Positions 25,801 through 39,100 of a stretch of 64,000 nt of DNA are shown in pieces. Under the pieces are notes generated by a model. That model searched no databases. It was given only the letters and a program-made list of their open reading frames with translations, and had not been told where the DNA came from. This stretch comes from Breviolum minutum Mf 1.05b.01 (Eukaryota > Sar > Dinophyceae > Suessiales > Symbiodiniaceae): positions 282,587 to 346,586 of the forward strand of contig DF239098.1 of the NCBI GenBank assembly GCA_000507305.1. Reading direction: 5' to 3'. The number at the start of each line of letters is the position of its first letter. Position 1 is the stretch's first letter. The position numbers and the translations under genes were made by a program.

Positions 25801-28800
25801 CAAGGCCATGAGCAGCAAGCGCCTGGCTTGACACTCAAAACACTATTGCCAAAGTTGGGCTTGGCAGCAAAATGCGTTTGGGACAAGTGTAAAGGGCGTT
25901 CAGTCGACTCCCATGTTTCGAAGATCTCCGCTCTTGGAATGCTCTCAGATAAACATGCCAGGCCAGGCTTCTCCTCCAAATTGATGTCATCGTCAACCTG
26001 CCACTGCAATGTTTCTATGAGTCTTTCGTGTCATGTGAGCATAACTGCATCATTTGCTCAGTTTCTCACACCATTTACCTGTTACACAAACCCATGTGGC
26101 CTCCATGGACTTGAAGGCTAGCAAGAGGGACAACATCAATTTGTCCTAGCCATGACATCTGCGTTGAGATTCAAAACAAGATCCCACTAGATGAACACTA
26201 ATCACTAGTCAAAGTGCTTTTTATGACCAATGGCCCAGGTCCTTCTCAAAGAGTGAATGGCAAGTCTGTTCCTGAGCAAAAGAATGAATACAGGTAGGAT
26301 AGAAGGGGAGACGGAGGTCATGATAACACAACAAGCACCTTTCTCAATCATCATCACAGTTTCCGGAAATGTAACCTGTCGAAATCGCGCACAAACTTTT
26401 GAGTTCACCCTCCCCAATCTGAGCCCATTTGAAGACTCCAAACTCTCTACGACTTCACTTGAAGCTCCAAGAAAAGGTTCAGCATCTCTTGGATGAAGCA
26501 TCTCAGTCTTAACATCCAAAGACTGAGACGACTCAAGATCGAATCAAAGACTAAATGAGACCTAGGTCCTTAACTTGAGTTCTGGAAATGGTTCCCTGCG
26601 CCAGCTGACTGCCTTTGGGTTTGAAACACTGACCTTGAGTATGTCTAGCTTTAACCTCAAACCGTGCATATATCTATGATAGCAGGTAGGTGCAAAAAAA
26701 ATGTGCTTCAATAATGTCCAGAATGAGAGCAAAACACCTGGATTCGCTGGAACACTCCAGGACTGCCAAAGCTGCCCAAAACCTATCTCGGCAAAGACCC
26801 CAAAGCTAGAAGCAGTTGGGAATTTCAGCACTCAAATAAACCCTGCCGCTCTTCAGCAGTAAAGCTATGTAATTCACTTGCAAAAAGGTTAGCTGGCTCC
26901 GCTGTGCGGAAAGAATTTGCATCAAAGGCATTACAGCGTCAGACACGACGAAAGAAGCCCTTCCTCAGTTTCCAAAAATTCCCCTCTGAACGTCTATCCT
27001 GCCATGTAAGCCTGAACACCGGGACCAGAATCACCTCTCAAACTTCTCAAGGTGGCATAACTGAATATCATAGGGAAAACATGTGGAAATGTCTGGTCCA
27101 AGAATCTTGAAGTCATTCGCAATGTCACCACGTGCAGCGCCTTTTTCAATTGCAGCTGCAATGGTCTTTGCCAACTTGTACTTCCTCGAGAATGGTCAGG
27201 TGTGTAAAAAGTCGAAAGACAGTTGAATGTAATTCGAAGTTTTGCTTCCCAACTGCACAGACTTGGATTCAAGAATACAACTCTCCAAGGACTCAGTGAT
27301 TTAGTGATTACTGCTGGCTTGCTGAATTGCGATAATTTATGTCCAGCTTCTCATATCGCTCGTAGGCGGTTGTACCAGACCTTTGCGGATCCACAGAGTC
27401 CATTTAAGGTACGCATCCAGTTGAAGTTGAGATGGACGGAGGCACAAACTCATTAAAACCCTTGCTACCCAAGCTGCCGTTTTGGGTTCTCTGCCTGCGG
27501 AATACAGGAGAAAAATGCAGAAAAGGGCTGACCGGAGCTTGGAACCCAAGCCGCTGTTTGACCATACGTTTTAGAAGGACGAGTAGACATGGATACACAA
27601 GGATATGTACATCATATACCCACAAGGTTTAATGATGATCTAATTGCAAAAAATGTCAGGAATATTATGACACATGGACTCAAGAGAACACTGTGTCTAT
27701 GATTATATAAATCTATCTAGACCCCAATTCCCAGCGCTGGGGTGCAAGAAATGAACAAGCTCTCCTGAAATTCTACTGGCTCGTCGTCTCCTGGAAGGCT
27801 GCCACCCAAATCCTGAGCAACGGGAAAAGACGCAAGTTCAGCAGAAATCTGACAAATCGGAACACGAAGAAAACGAAAATTATAGGATTCCAAATTTCCA
27901 GTTCTATTCGACTTCGCAATGGCAAGTTGCTGCTAGTGGTTTGTCATCCAGCTCCGTCTTGCCTCCGTTCGCGACCTCTCAAAGTCACCCGCTTTTACTC
28001 AAAACAAAACGAGCTGGACGGGTCACACAACTATTGAATACACATGAATATTATGTATACATACTCTATTTGGTGTCAAACACAAAGTTGGTTTGCTGCA
28101 AGTGATGCCTCTGCTTTGTCGGGCAACTGAGTCTGGTCCTGCACTTTCTCGATTTTTGCACGCTTTGGCTGTGGCTTTGCAGCACCTTCAAAGAAGGGTT
28201 GTTCCTAATTACGATTCGAAATATAGTTCATCACAACTGCCCCGGATGAAAAGATGGATTCAGATTGATGTTCACGGCCTCCCTCAGCCCACTCGTCGCT
28301 GGCAGGAACCGAGCACCTGTTTCTGAAAATTCAAGGGTCGACTCGTCGACTCATCGACTCGATCTGAGTCCAACTAAGAATGTCTGAGCCAAGGCACAAT
28401 TCTACAGTGTCTTTCCAACCCAATTCAGTGGGCCTCTGGCGTCGGAATAGAATCCAGTGAAATTGTGAAATTGAGCACTTGGAAAAGGCCAGATGAAGCA
28501 AAGAGTCTGAAACTGCAAGTATTGGGAACCCTCTATTTTGCACGAAGTTCTGCAACAGTCCCCTCTGCTTTATGTTAAGCCACGATTTTTCCAGGTCCAC
28601 AAGCGAGCCAGCTGGGTCCAGGAAAAGGACAGCCTCGCAGCCAAGGGTGAGACACAGCTTTCTGCGTTTAACGCAACCAGCAAAGCTATCGGCCTCCTCC
28701 TCAACCCCATGAGCCTGGCCATGCTGGGATGGTGCGAAACAAACATGGAACCTGAAAATTGCCCCTTTGAAAAGTAAAATCATCTTCCAAACTTCCAAAC

Positions 28801-29930
28801 TTCCAAACCTCCATTTTTGGGTTCCATGAGTTCCATGTTAGCATTCCAGAAGGTAGATCACGGGTAATCTGCGTCTCACACATTTGCATGATAGCGGTGT
28901 TCCAATGGTTTCCCATGACCCAAACTGGCAATCACCTTGCCTCGGCCCACTTGCGCCTCAAGGGCATGATCTTTTGCTGCCAAGACAAATGGCATTGCCA
29001 GCTATAGCGCCTGAGAGCATGTTTTGCAATTCGCACCAGGATGTCAGCATGCCAAAATACATAGATGCATCAAGAAATTAAGATACTAAGATCTTGTCCT
29101 GGACTCTTCGTCCTCCGCCGTCACCTTGACAATCACCTGCCGGATTCTCCAGGACATGAGGAGTTTCTTTCGTCTGCGACGGCCAACATATCAAGGCAGA
29201 TGAAGCACTGTGACTGTGCTGGCAAATCCTTACACGTACTGGATAAGTTTATGCCCAGAGAGATTCTAGGTTTAGGTTGTGATCAGCGCCTCCTTCCCTC
29301 CGGATTGCGACATGGGCAAGATCTATCCGGCTGGGAGCATGACTTGTGAGTCTTTCGAGATGCCCTGATACATGCTGCAAATACAAGATGGGGAAATGAC
29401 TCCTTGGTGCTTGGGCCATGTGTTCAAAAATTATTGTGAGATACCATCATTGTCAGTGTGTCCGGCCGAATGTCAAAAGTGTTGTGACAATTTGGAGATT
29501 CAAAGCCATGACTCTCTGCACTCGCATTGCCAGGAGTGTCAATGTCTCTGTGTCTGTGTGTGCGTCGACCCATATTCATCCTTTAAATGAGAAACAGCTA
29601 TAGATCGAAATGTCTTCACAAACTTAACAAAGATGAATGCACAAAAATCACTTGTCACCAGCTCCGGAACTGGTAGTCTGAGCTCCCATCAAAAAGCAGC
29701 TCCAGGAACTTGCTCTGCAAAGCAGCCAAGCGTTTCTGGATGTTGCGCTCAAACTTCTCTGCAGCTGCCTTAGACTGATGACAACTGTCTCCAGGCGCTT
29801 CAAAACGGTTTCAAGAACTTTGCACACCGTTTCAAACGACAAACGACAGTGTCCAAAGTCCAAAACACCGTTCGACTCTCCCAGGCACAATGTCACAATG
29901 CAGTCCATGGAATCCAATCATACCACATAC

Positions 29931-29992
<62 letters not shown>

Positions 29993-30080
29993 NCTACTGC
30001 TGCTACTACTGCTACTACTGCTACTACTGCTACTACTACTACTACTACTACTGCTACTACTGCTACTACTGCTACTACTG

Positions 30081-30115
<35 letters not shown>

Positions 30116-30155
30116 GCTACTGCTACTGCTACTGCTACTACTACTACTGCTACTG

Positions 30156-30198
<43 letters not shown>

Positions 30199-33100
30199 CA
30201 CTACCACTACCACTACCACTACCACTACCACTACCACTACCCACTTGCATCTGAGTTCCTCGCAATCGCATTCTCATAGATTGTGTAAAACCTTCGAGGC
30301 AAGTCTAACATGTATACCAGCTCCTTCAGTTGAGGTCCAAAATTCAACAAATTTCATGGGTGTTTGTCCAACGATGAGGCTGAAACCACTCAAGGCTGTA
30401 TTGGTACATCGGCTCCACCTCACTGAGTGCCCATTAACCCATAAGATGTACAAAAAGCAGACCCTTTCTGTACGTATGTATACATTGCAAAAAACGAATC
30501 CCAAGCTAGGACTGCTGCATTGCACAGATCTGCAACCACAAAGAAAAGGGCGCTGGCCTTCAGACAAAAGCATTTGTTGTGGTGGACAAATTCCATGAGA
30601 CAGTCTCAACAGCAGCACTTGAAAACACCCATCTCATTCAGTTTTGTGAGCTCGAAACCTGAGGGATCTTGGACATTGCACGTACAGAATTAAGCAACCG
30701 ACACGAACAGCTACAGGCACCTTCCAGGGACGACTCTGATGCCGCAGAGGGCGGGGACGAATTTGACTCAACATCTTTTGACATGGCAACATAGTCTGTG
30801 CTGGCTTGGTTTGGCACATATGTTGCGCGGGTTTCTTGAACTTGAGCTTGGGTCTTTTCCTGTAATGAAAAGCTGGTTCGCTACTACTGCACGCGATCAC
30901 AAACAATCCGTTCTGATTGAATGTTGGGAAATGTTTGGAGTTTGGATTTGATTTCTGCCATAATGGTAGAGTCTTGTAATGTCTTGTAACTTGTATACTA
31001 TGTGTTGACCTTCTGACTGTTGCTTCTTGCGGGCCAGTCCTGCTCGGCAACACGCTCTTCTATTCTGAGAGATGCCTCGCAGGCAAAGAGTGAATGGGCA
31101 TTTTGATTTTGCCGAGAAAAGCAATGTAGTGTTTTCACTGAGCATCTTGGGACAACACCGTCTTTGAGGTGGCAAGGGTATTGATGAGCTCCTTCAGAAT
31201 GCACGTCAGCATTGCAAAGTCCACTTGTGCAAAATGCAAACGTGTCCAAAAGAACTGCTTTTGATCGATAGTCACAATAGTCTTGCCTCATCGTCCAAAA
31301 TGTTCCCTGTCGATTCTGAGAGCAGCTGTAAAATCCGCTCCTTGTCGCGCACAGCAAGGAAGGAAAGTTCAGATGAATCAATATCTAGGAAAGACCGCTT
31401 CCCAGTGCAGTGTCCTCAATCTCTTTTAACTGAGCTTTGCTTTGTGCCTCAAATGATGTTTCAGCCATACTACATCATAGCTCTGGCCATGATGCAAAGA
31501 AAGCTCTCTGGGTTGAAAAAGTTCGTGTTCTGGGATCCAAACGCTTTCCATAATCAGATTTTGTCGCTTCCGCTCCACTTCTTGCTCCTGATATATCGAT
31601 GCATCGCAACAAGCCATTCACCATCTATCCCATACGCAGCTGCTGCATAATATGTCCGCGCCTCTTTCGCTACCAGAATACCAAGCATCTGATCCTGGAG
31701 TCCATCCGGTGTTGCCATGAAGTTCAACAAAGTCACCTGCCAGCAGATTGAGCATGCTCAACCCAAGGTCGTCCAAAAATCACAAAAATCATGTAGATAT
31801 GTAAGATAGGTAGGGCTGAACATATCACATGGCATCTTCGGCAGTCCCACCTGCACACAGACCTCTGGTGAGTAGTGCGGGTTTGGTAGCTTTGTTGTAA
31901 TGTAGAAGCGGAAATCCTGATGCCAGGTTCAGGTGACTTGTAACCATGGAAATAGCGCACCAGACTCAAGAACTGAACTGACTGAACTGTTGACTGCCTT
32001 GTTGTACTCACATGGAGCGTCTCCAAGCCGAATCATCATCTCAGGTCGCAGGATGAATCAAGATCAGGCATGTATAGAAACTAGTCTACTGATCCATAAT
32101 TCTAGGTCATCGAATTGTTCACTTCAGTGTGTCAAATTCTTCAATCAAGCCAGCCCTGTTTGTTCCACTTGTACTACAGCGCTTTGATCCCTATCTCGAG
32201 GCATTGAGATACAAGCCACGCTGCCAGCTTTGAAGATTGCCTGCTGTTTGCCATGTTTTTTCAAGTAGGTAGTCAGTGTGTTGAAAAACACAACTCAAGT
32301 TTCCAAACAGAAAATGAAAAAATGAGGAGCTCGCCTTCTGCAAGAGTGGTTCGAGCAAGGGATCAAGTTGCTCCAACACCTGGTTTGGCATCCGAAGAAG
32401 TCCGTAGGTGTTTCCTCTTATGACGAAGGAAATAGTTTGTGGGTGTAGGGGTTCCGGCATACCCATCCCAAGACGCATGGATTCAGCAAGGACCCAGAAT
32501 ATGACAATGAAAGTGAGATGTGCACTTTCCAGCTGGGCATTCGAACATTTTCCAGCAGTGTGGGCTTGCCATAGGCAATGGCACCTGTTTTTGGAAGCAT
32601 ATGCGCCGAAATGCTATGGTGGCTTCCGGTGGTACTTCATGCTTTTGAGTGTTTGAGCATCATCATGCTCTTACTCACCTTCAAGCGCTCGTGCATAGTT
32701 TTGAGTCAAACGAAGGATGCGAAGCTGCTCTCCCCTTCCTGGCATCCAACAGAGAGTATTTCAAATGTCAGATACATTTTGCCCTTATGGGTCACACCAA
32801 TAGTCAGAAACGAGTTGTGACTCGTTGCTCATGTTCTAACCTAAACTACCCCACCTGCACAGGCTTTTCGGATCCATTGGTTGGCCTGTTCAAGGCCAGT
32901 CCCCAAGTGCTTCAGATGCCAGCGGCTCATAATCTTCATCTCATTTATGCAGCAAATGAATGAACCCTTCAGGCCCAAGGGAGCTCCCATTTTCACAACT
33001 TAAAATTGCATTTTACAATGATCTGCAATACCTTGTATCTGCTAAATGTAGCACTTACTGCTATAGCATTGTATTGGCTTGCGTTGGATTGTAGCTGTTG

Positions 33101-36100
33101 GGGCTTTACTTATATTCCCTCCGTTTGAATTCCGACATCTTGCATAATCTTGTGTGAAGCTGAACACCTTTGGGCTGCCTAATTGCTTAATTCATTGCCG
33201 TGCAATAGCCTATGCACACAAGTGCTTATGTTTAAAGCCTCGTATGCACTGCACATTAATATAATGGTATAGTCCAAAGCCTGATTGCGTGTCACGTAGG
33301 ATGCATGTATTCGCATTTCTCTATGTGCGCACATCCGGCAAGTGTCCTTGCAACCTTTAGCTTGTTTCAAAAACGGCAGGCCTGCAGCTGCGGGTCAATC
33401 ATCAACGGCCATCTCCGTGACCTTCATCCGGCGAAAGTGACAAAGTCAGAAGTTGAGCAGCAGGCTGGTCCAGTAGGTAGCAAATGGATGCAAACGGGTG
33501 AAACATGTGTTACTAGTGATTAATAAAGAGTTGCACACACTTCAATGCTCAGTGATCAAGTCCAGCGGCCTCTGGATGATGATGGCGTTTTCGACAGAGA
33601 CCTAGCACAAAGTCACAAAGCAAATACCATCTTCATAACACAATGTTAATCAGCGGGTGCCAGCAAATCAAAGCATGCATAACACGTTTTCACGAGTGAT
33701 AGCACCTGATCGTTTGGAAGTTTGTCTATGACCCACTGTCGAATCTGAACCTGGCGTGGGTTTGAATCTCAAAGGCCTGCACGATGTCAGTATCGTGGCA
33801 TAAATCTCTCTTTCAATCATCTACGGTACCCCCCCTAGCATAAACACCGCACCACATGATGTCTAGACCCCAAGACAAGGACAAAGAAGCCTCATCACCC
33901 AGCACTGTGCGCAAGGAGAACTCCTGTGCAGATGGCAGCTGGTTGTCCTTCATGAGTTGTACCTCGGAGAAATTCGAAACAAAACAGAACATCCAAACAG
34001 CCGCCAGCTTAGCCTGTGCGAATTAACACGAATCGACCAGCTAAGTCCAACGAAGAGAACTATGTCCCTGGCCCAGCTCTTGACAGTGTCCACTCGGTAG
34101 CGGCCAGTGAATGTACCCAAGTATGCAATGATTCCTGAGCCGATGAGAACCTCGGATGCCAAGAACTTGAAGACATTTCACAGCAGAAGGTAGGAAAGCA
34201 AGGTTCGACAGCAAAAAAAGTGACAAGGCTACATTTTGCGGACGCAACATACCTACCAAGTTCTCTTCTTTCGGTGAAACCAGTATCAGAACACTTTACA
34301 CCGCAGGAACGTGACAGCCCGCCGTTTGGTGGGCCCCTCAAACGCCCTGTCAATTATCCTGGCCATCTATGCCCTAGCCATTCCTAACCTTTGGACCTCA
34401 CATTTAGAACTGGATCATCAATCTCCTTCACAACGTCCTTGCCAACTTCCATTGCACGCTTCAGGTCCTTGAGGCGAATGTCTCTTTCCCATGAAGAAAC
34501 AAGCTCCTTTCCTTGGGATACCAACCTATCTCTCTCCTCACGACGAGCTTTTGTTGTTCTTTCTACATTTTCTTTGTATGAAGCGATGGCCATGTCATGG
34601 TGCTTCTTCAACTCCAAGTTGTGAAGTATTTTGTTGGTGGCCATTTGATTGTCAAGCTCTTTCCTCCAATGCTCTTTTCGCTTCCTCTCATACTCTTCCA
34701 CTTCTGGAAGAGAGATGAAAGTTTCTGTGAAGAGCGGGAAAGAATGAGACGAAGCAGCCTCAATGAACTCTCTTCGAGACTCTGCTCGTCTTGCCTTGTT
34801 GTTCTCGATCTGAGAGAGGAGCTGAGATTGATTTTTCTGGCAAAGATTGCGCTTGTGTCGTTTTTCTGTTTGCTCTTCATCCAGGCCTCCCTTGACAGTT
34901 TCCTGCCACATCTTCGCTTCAGTCACTGCCTTCCTGGCATCTTTTCGCAGCGTCTCTATGTAGCGTTCAAAGGCTGCATCCTGAACGGCCTTCTGCTGTT
35001 GTTCAAGAGTAAAGCCTTCTTCTTGAACTTGGCGACGACAACGCTGAGAACGGTGCTTCTTCTTTGAAAGGCAGCCTTCACTTGAAGAGCGAGACGGGCG
35101 AGAGCTGCTATAAGCTGACATTTCACTAGCAGCACTCCGCACGGCGGAAGCCAGATCTTTGTGTCCTTCCATTGCGGCCTTTTAGTGCCCTGGGCAGGGC
35201 TCTAGGGCCAAAGACATTCCCACTGCAAGCCGAAAGCTTTGGAGAACAAAGAACATTCAATTCTCATGTACACTTCCAACATGATCCTTTCTCAGTTTCT
35301 TGATTTGGATAATCTTCACTTACAAATCTTTTTGCAAATCACATTACTAAAACACAGCCAGCCATTTCATACTGGGGCAGCTGCATCTCCAGTGAGATTG
35401 GTATGTTGCTCTCCCAAACGCTTTGAGGACTCCATCCATCGAGTTTTTTCACCTTCGAAGTGGCAAATGATTTTGAAAATGGCACAATAACTAATGGCTG
35501 ATGATGCTAAAGGGGAAAAAGGGAAAAAGAAACAAGAACTCTCCAAGGCCAAAATCATCACAAGACTTTGAATCCCTGGTTCGAAGTGAAACGGTGCGAT
35601 GTGTATCAGCCACTACATTGCATCCTTACAAAATCCCAAATTACATGGGTGAAGAAAAAGATTGAGAGGCTCACACCAAGCCTCCTAGGCCACTGATGAG
35701 TTTCTCTGCCCGGACAAGTCGTTTGCTGCAATCGTCAACCTTGCGAAGACCCGAGGTTTAACAGGATTTGGTCATGGATTGACATCTGCATAAGCTTCCA
35801 AATTCAACCGTGTATGCATATTGAAGTTCCGCCTGCACGGCAAGGTCGTCCTTCTTCTTTCTGGCAGATTCAAAATCTGCAAGAAGTTGTGCCACATTGT
35901 CCTGAACTAGCTGAAGTCACCAGATCGACATGAATACTGTATGATATACCAATGTTGATTCTACGAATTATCCCTTCAGAACGGAAAAACATTGAAATAT
36001 TTTGGGACCAGTGGACATCCGACACGAACACATTCATGCTCTCTCAAATCAAATACGTGCAACATGTCCTGCACCGCCTTGAGCTCTTGTTTCTTCTCAT

Positions 36101-39100
36101 CAAGAACAGCCATCACCTGCGAACTTCTTCCAAATCCCAAATCGCATCATGCATCCGAGTGGTTCGTAATTGTGTCATCCTTCCTGCTTCAAAGTTTGCT
36201 TTGCAAGATTTCATTTGCGGGTGATTCCATTTCAATTCAACATACACCACAGCGTTTGGCCTTTGCAAGCTCCTCCTGAGCTCCAGCAAGGGCCTTCATA
36301 ATTGCCACTCTTGCACTAACTCAACAAGCAGGGCACAAACCAATAGAACTAAACATCCAAAGTGTATATGTGCATATCTACTATGTAAATTTGGTGAGCA
36401 AACTCGCACGCTTTCAACAGGTGGACCTTTTGAATCACTCCAAGCTCTTGATCAAGTATGCAGGTTACCAGGTGTTTCATGCCTGTCTAAAGCAGGAAAT
36501 TGCCCGCCTCCTTTTTGGGGCCAACAACTTTTGCAACAGCGTCGTAAACGATCATTGCTCTGACCTCGGGTAACAAGATCTTAACTTAGGCAATTTGTGC
36601 AAAGCACCCAAAGCGGTGATACGTCAAAGGTGCTGACCCATTTGCAGATTCCGAAGGCAGCTGTAGATGCCTTTTTGATCGCCTACATCACTTGCTGATG
36701 GTGGGAGCACTGCACTGTCAAAATCCATAGTCGGCATGACCGTGATTTCTGTGCAGTACTACTGCGCTGCTGGCAATGATCTCAGAGGCCTCTGGGTCAA
36801 ACTCTGGATCATCCTCCAAGGGTTTTAGCTTCTCAATCACTTCCACCTGATCACAAGCACTCAGCAAGCACACCAAATCTTTTCTGATCACATGGAAGGC
36901 GCTTCGTGGTACAAATTCGATGACCAGGTTGCAGCGCCGTGTCATCCTAAGCTGCCAGCTGGAATATGGTCCTTGTCATATCCTTAGCTGCATCACTTGC
37001 AGGGTTGGACTTTGGAAATGTGCAATGTAATTTAATCTCTATAATATGATACATCTCAGACATCTGTTGCTTCAAGTATGGAAACCAAACTGTGTGCATC
37101 TCAACGCACAACGTTTCAGGATTCCCAGCCAAGCAATCGATCCAGCATCTTGGAGTCCTCAGCCATACTCACCGTGACCAGCCCACCAGAAATGACTGGA
37201 CAGCTGTAGGGTTCCCGGACCCCCCAAAGGCTTTTCTTTGACGGCTCCCAATAGTCATCAATCTGCCAGCCACAACAGATGGATGCATGATGGCTGAAGA
37301 ATAACTGGACTCTAGCAGTTGCTGTCTTTGAGAATCACAAATTCTATCAAATACTGTGTCCTGTACTCAAGTGCTTTTTCTAGCATGCACGTTTGCAGGC
37401 AATCTGGCCTTTGTTCTGCCATCCTCCGCTGTCACCTTCTTTGGTTTCACATCAAACCTTGCAGCGGAGTTCGGTTCATATCAAAACATGTCGAACTCTA
37501 CGGAAGCTCAAACAGCGACTAGATCTAGAACCCGCCATCAATACGGTGCTAGATCTGTCTGCTCATTTGTGGAGCCGAGTAACATCCAACACAGTGCTTT
37601 GGAAACTGTGATGACTCCTTCAGGCGGAGATTTCATATTCTTCACCTGGCAGCAACTGGGAAACAATGGATCTGCTCCAAATGAGAATAGGCTTCCAATA
37701 GGCTTTCCCAAACGCCCAAAGCATGTGCTGCAGCATCGCGGACCTCCACAATATCGCCTGCAAGTAAATATGCTGGTTGGATGTGCAGCAGCACAGCTTG
37801 CATGATATCTCCCTCTCATGTGTACATAGCTTCTCGTCAACGTGGGATCAACTTCTCTTCAATCCTGTTTGCTTGCACTTAAAATGGCCATGAGTGTTGC
37901 TAATTTTCGGACAAGCAAGCGGGCCTTTCTTTAAACTCTTCAAGGCATCCAAGGCTGCGTTTAAGGCGGGCAAAGCCTGGTTGGTCCAAGGAAACCCCCC
38001 GGCCATCAATTTGCAAGGATCAGGCAATTACCACCTAACAAAGCTGCGATGCCTCAAATGTTTCTGTCCATTTTACAAGGCTTCGTTCTGGCTTCAACAT
38101 GATACCGCAAATTTGAAAGCAAAAAGAAGCAGGAAACTCCATCATACAGTCATACAGCTCTGCCTTGTCCAGGTCAGCTTGGCACTCCTCCTTCATTGTG
38201 CGAGATGCTTCTGCCTTTCTCAGCTAACAGGCAGAACCCGACAAAGGGCAATGGATCATCAAGATTTGGCCAGGCACGTGGTCCATAAACTTATGCCACG
38301 GTCCACAATATGGCAAGGGAAGATAAGCCTTAAAATCATCCGATTTGATTTCCCTGCCTGTTGAGATGCAGCTTCCTCCTCTTTGGCCACACTTGCTTGT
38401 GTCGCTGAAGCCTGTCAGAGGCAAGAAAGCAGATCCTGAAATCCTCCAAGAGAGGCATTGGAGGTAGGAGTGTAAACATGTCATGCCTTTGTATCAATGA
38501 CAGTTTCACACGATGTTTGATTTGGTGCGGTCCAAGCACCTCCTCCTGCTTGTGCTCGATGACCGTCATCAACTCAGCCGTCTCCGCGGAGGTCTGCTTT
38601 AGGACCTTGCAAGACAAGTTAACGGCTGGGCTGGATCATTCCCACCTTGCCAAGTGCAGACTGTCATGTCTGTCGTTAATTTGTTTGAACAGCTATCAGA
38701 GTTCAACAACAATGGCAGATTCAATCGTCTCAATCAATGCAAGCCAAAAAAGAGGTCCGAAGAGATGAAAGCGAGACCAGGAATGTTTTGCTGGGCACAA
38801 GACTGGTCGGAGTTCTTCTAGTTGGATGGACATTGTTTTGACCTGACCCACAATGCAGTCACATTAGAGGCGATACAGGGCAGCATTGACATTAATGTCC
38901 AGTCAAAGAAAAGCCGAGACTACTGTCAAAAAATGCTTCAGCCATCCACATGCCATGGCACATCATGACACTAACAATTCAAACACACCGATTTTCTATC
39001 CAAGTCCCTTTTCGATCCTGGACGTCCATCTGTCCAGAGTCCCTCATCGTCTCACGCCGCGGAGACGACCTGCTCCTCAGTGGAGATGACCTTCTCCAAG

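Noticed and set aside
28860..28960. Reading IASLGHGK as the dynein SLGQGQ motif
   Set aside because: The true motif SLGQGQGP is found later, at about 24.35 kb, in the right order after [13 protein letters not shown]; the earlier match is chance or intron.
29778..30598. Poly-Leu, poly-Thr or poly-Tyr ORFs, and a CRISPR-like look
   Set aside because: Contiguous CTA/CTG triplets without spacers; a microsatellite.
34597..35067. Plus-strand 156-codon ORF
   Set aside because: Antisense of the nested coiled-coil ORF; no domain.
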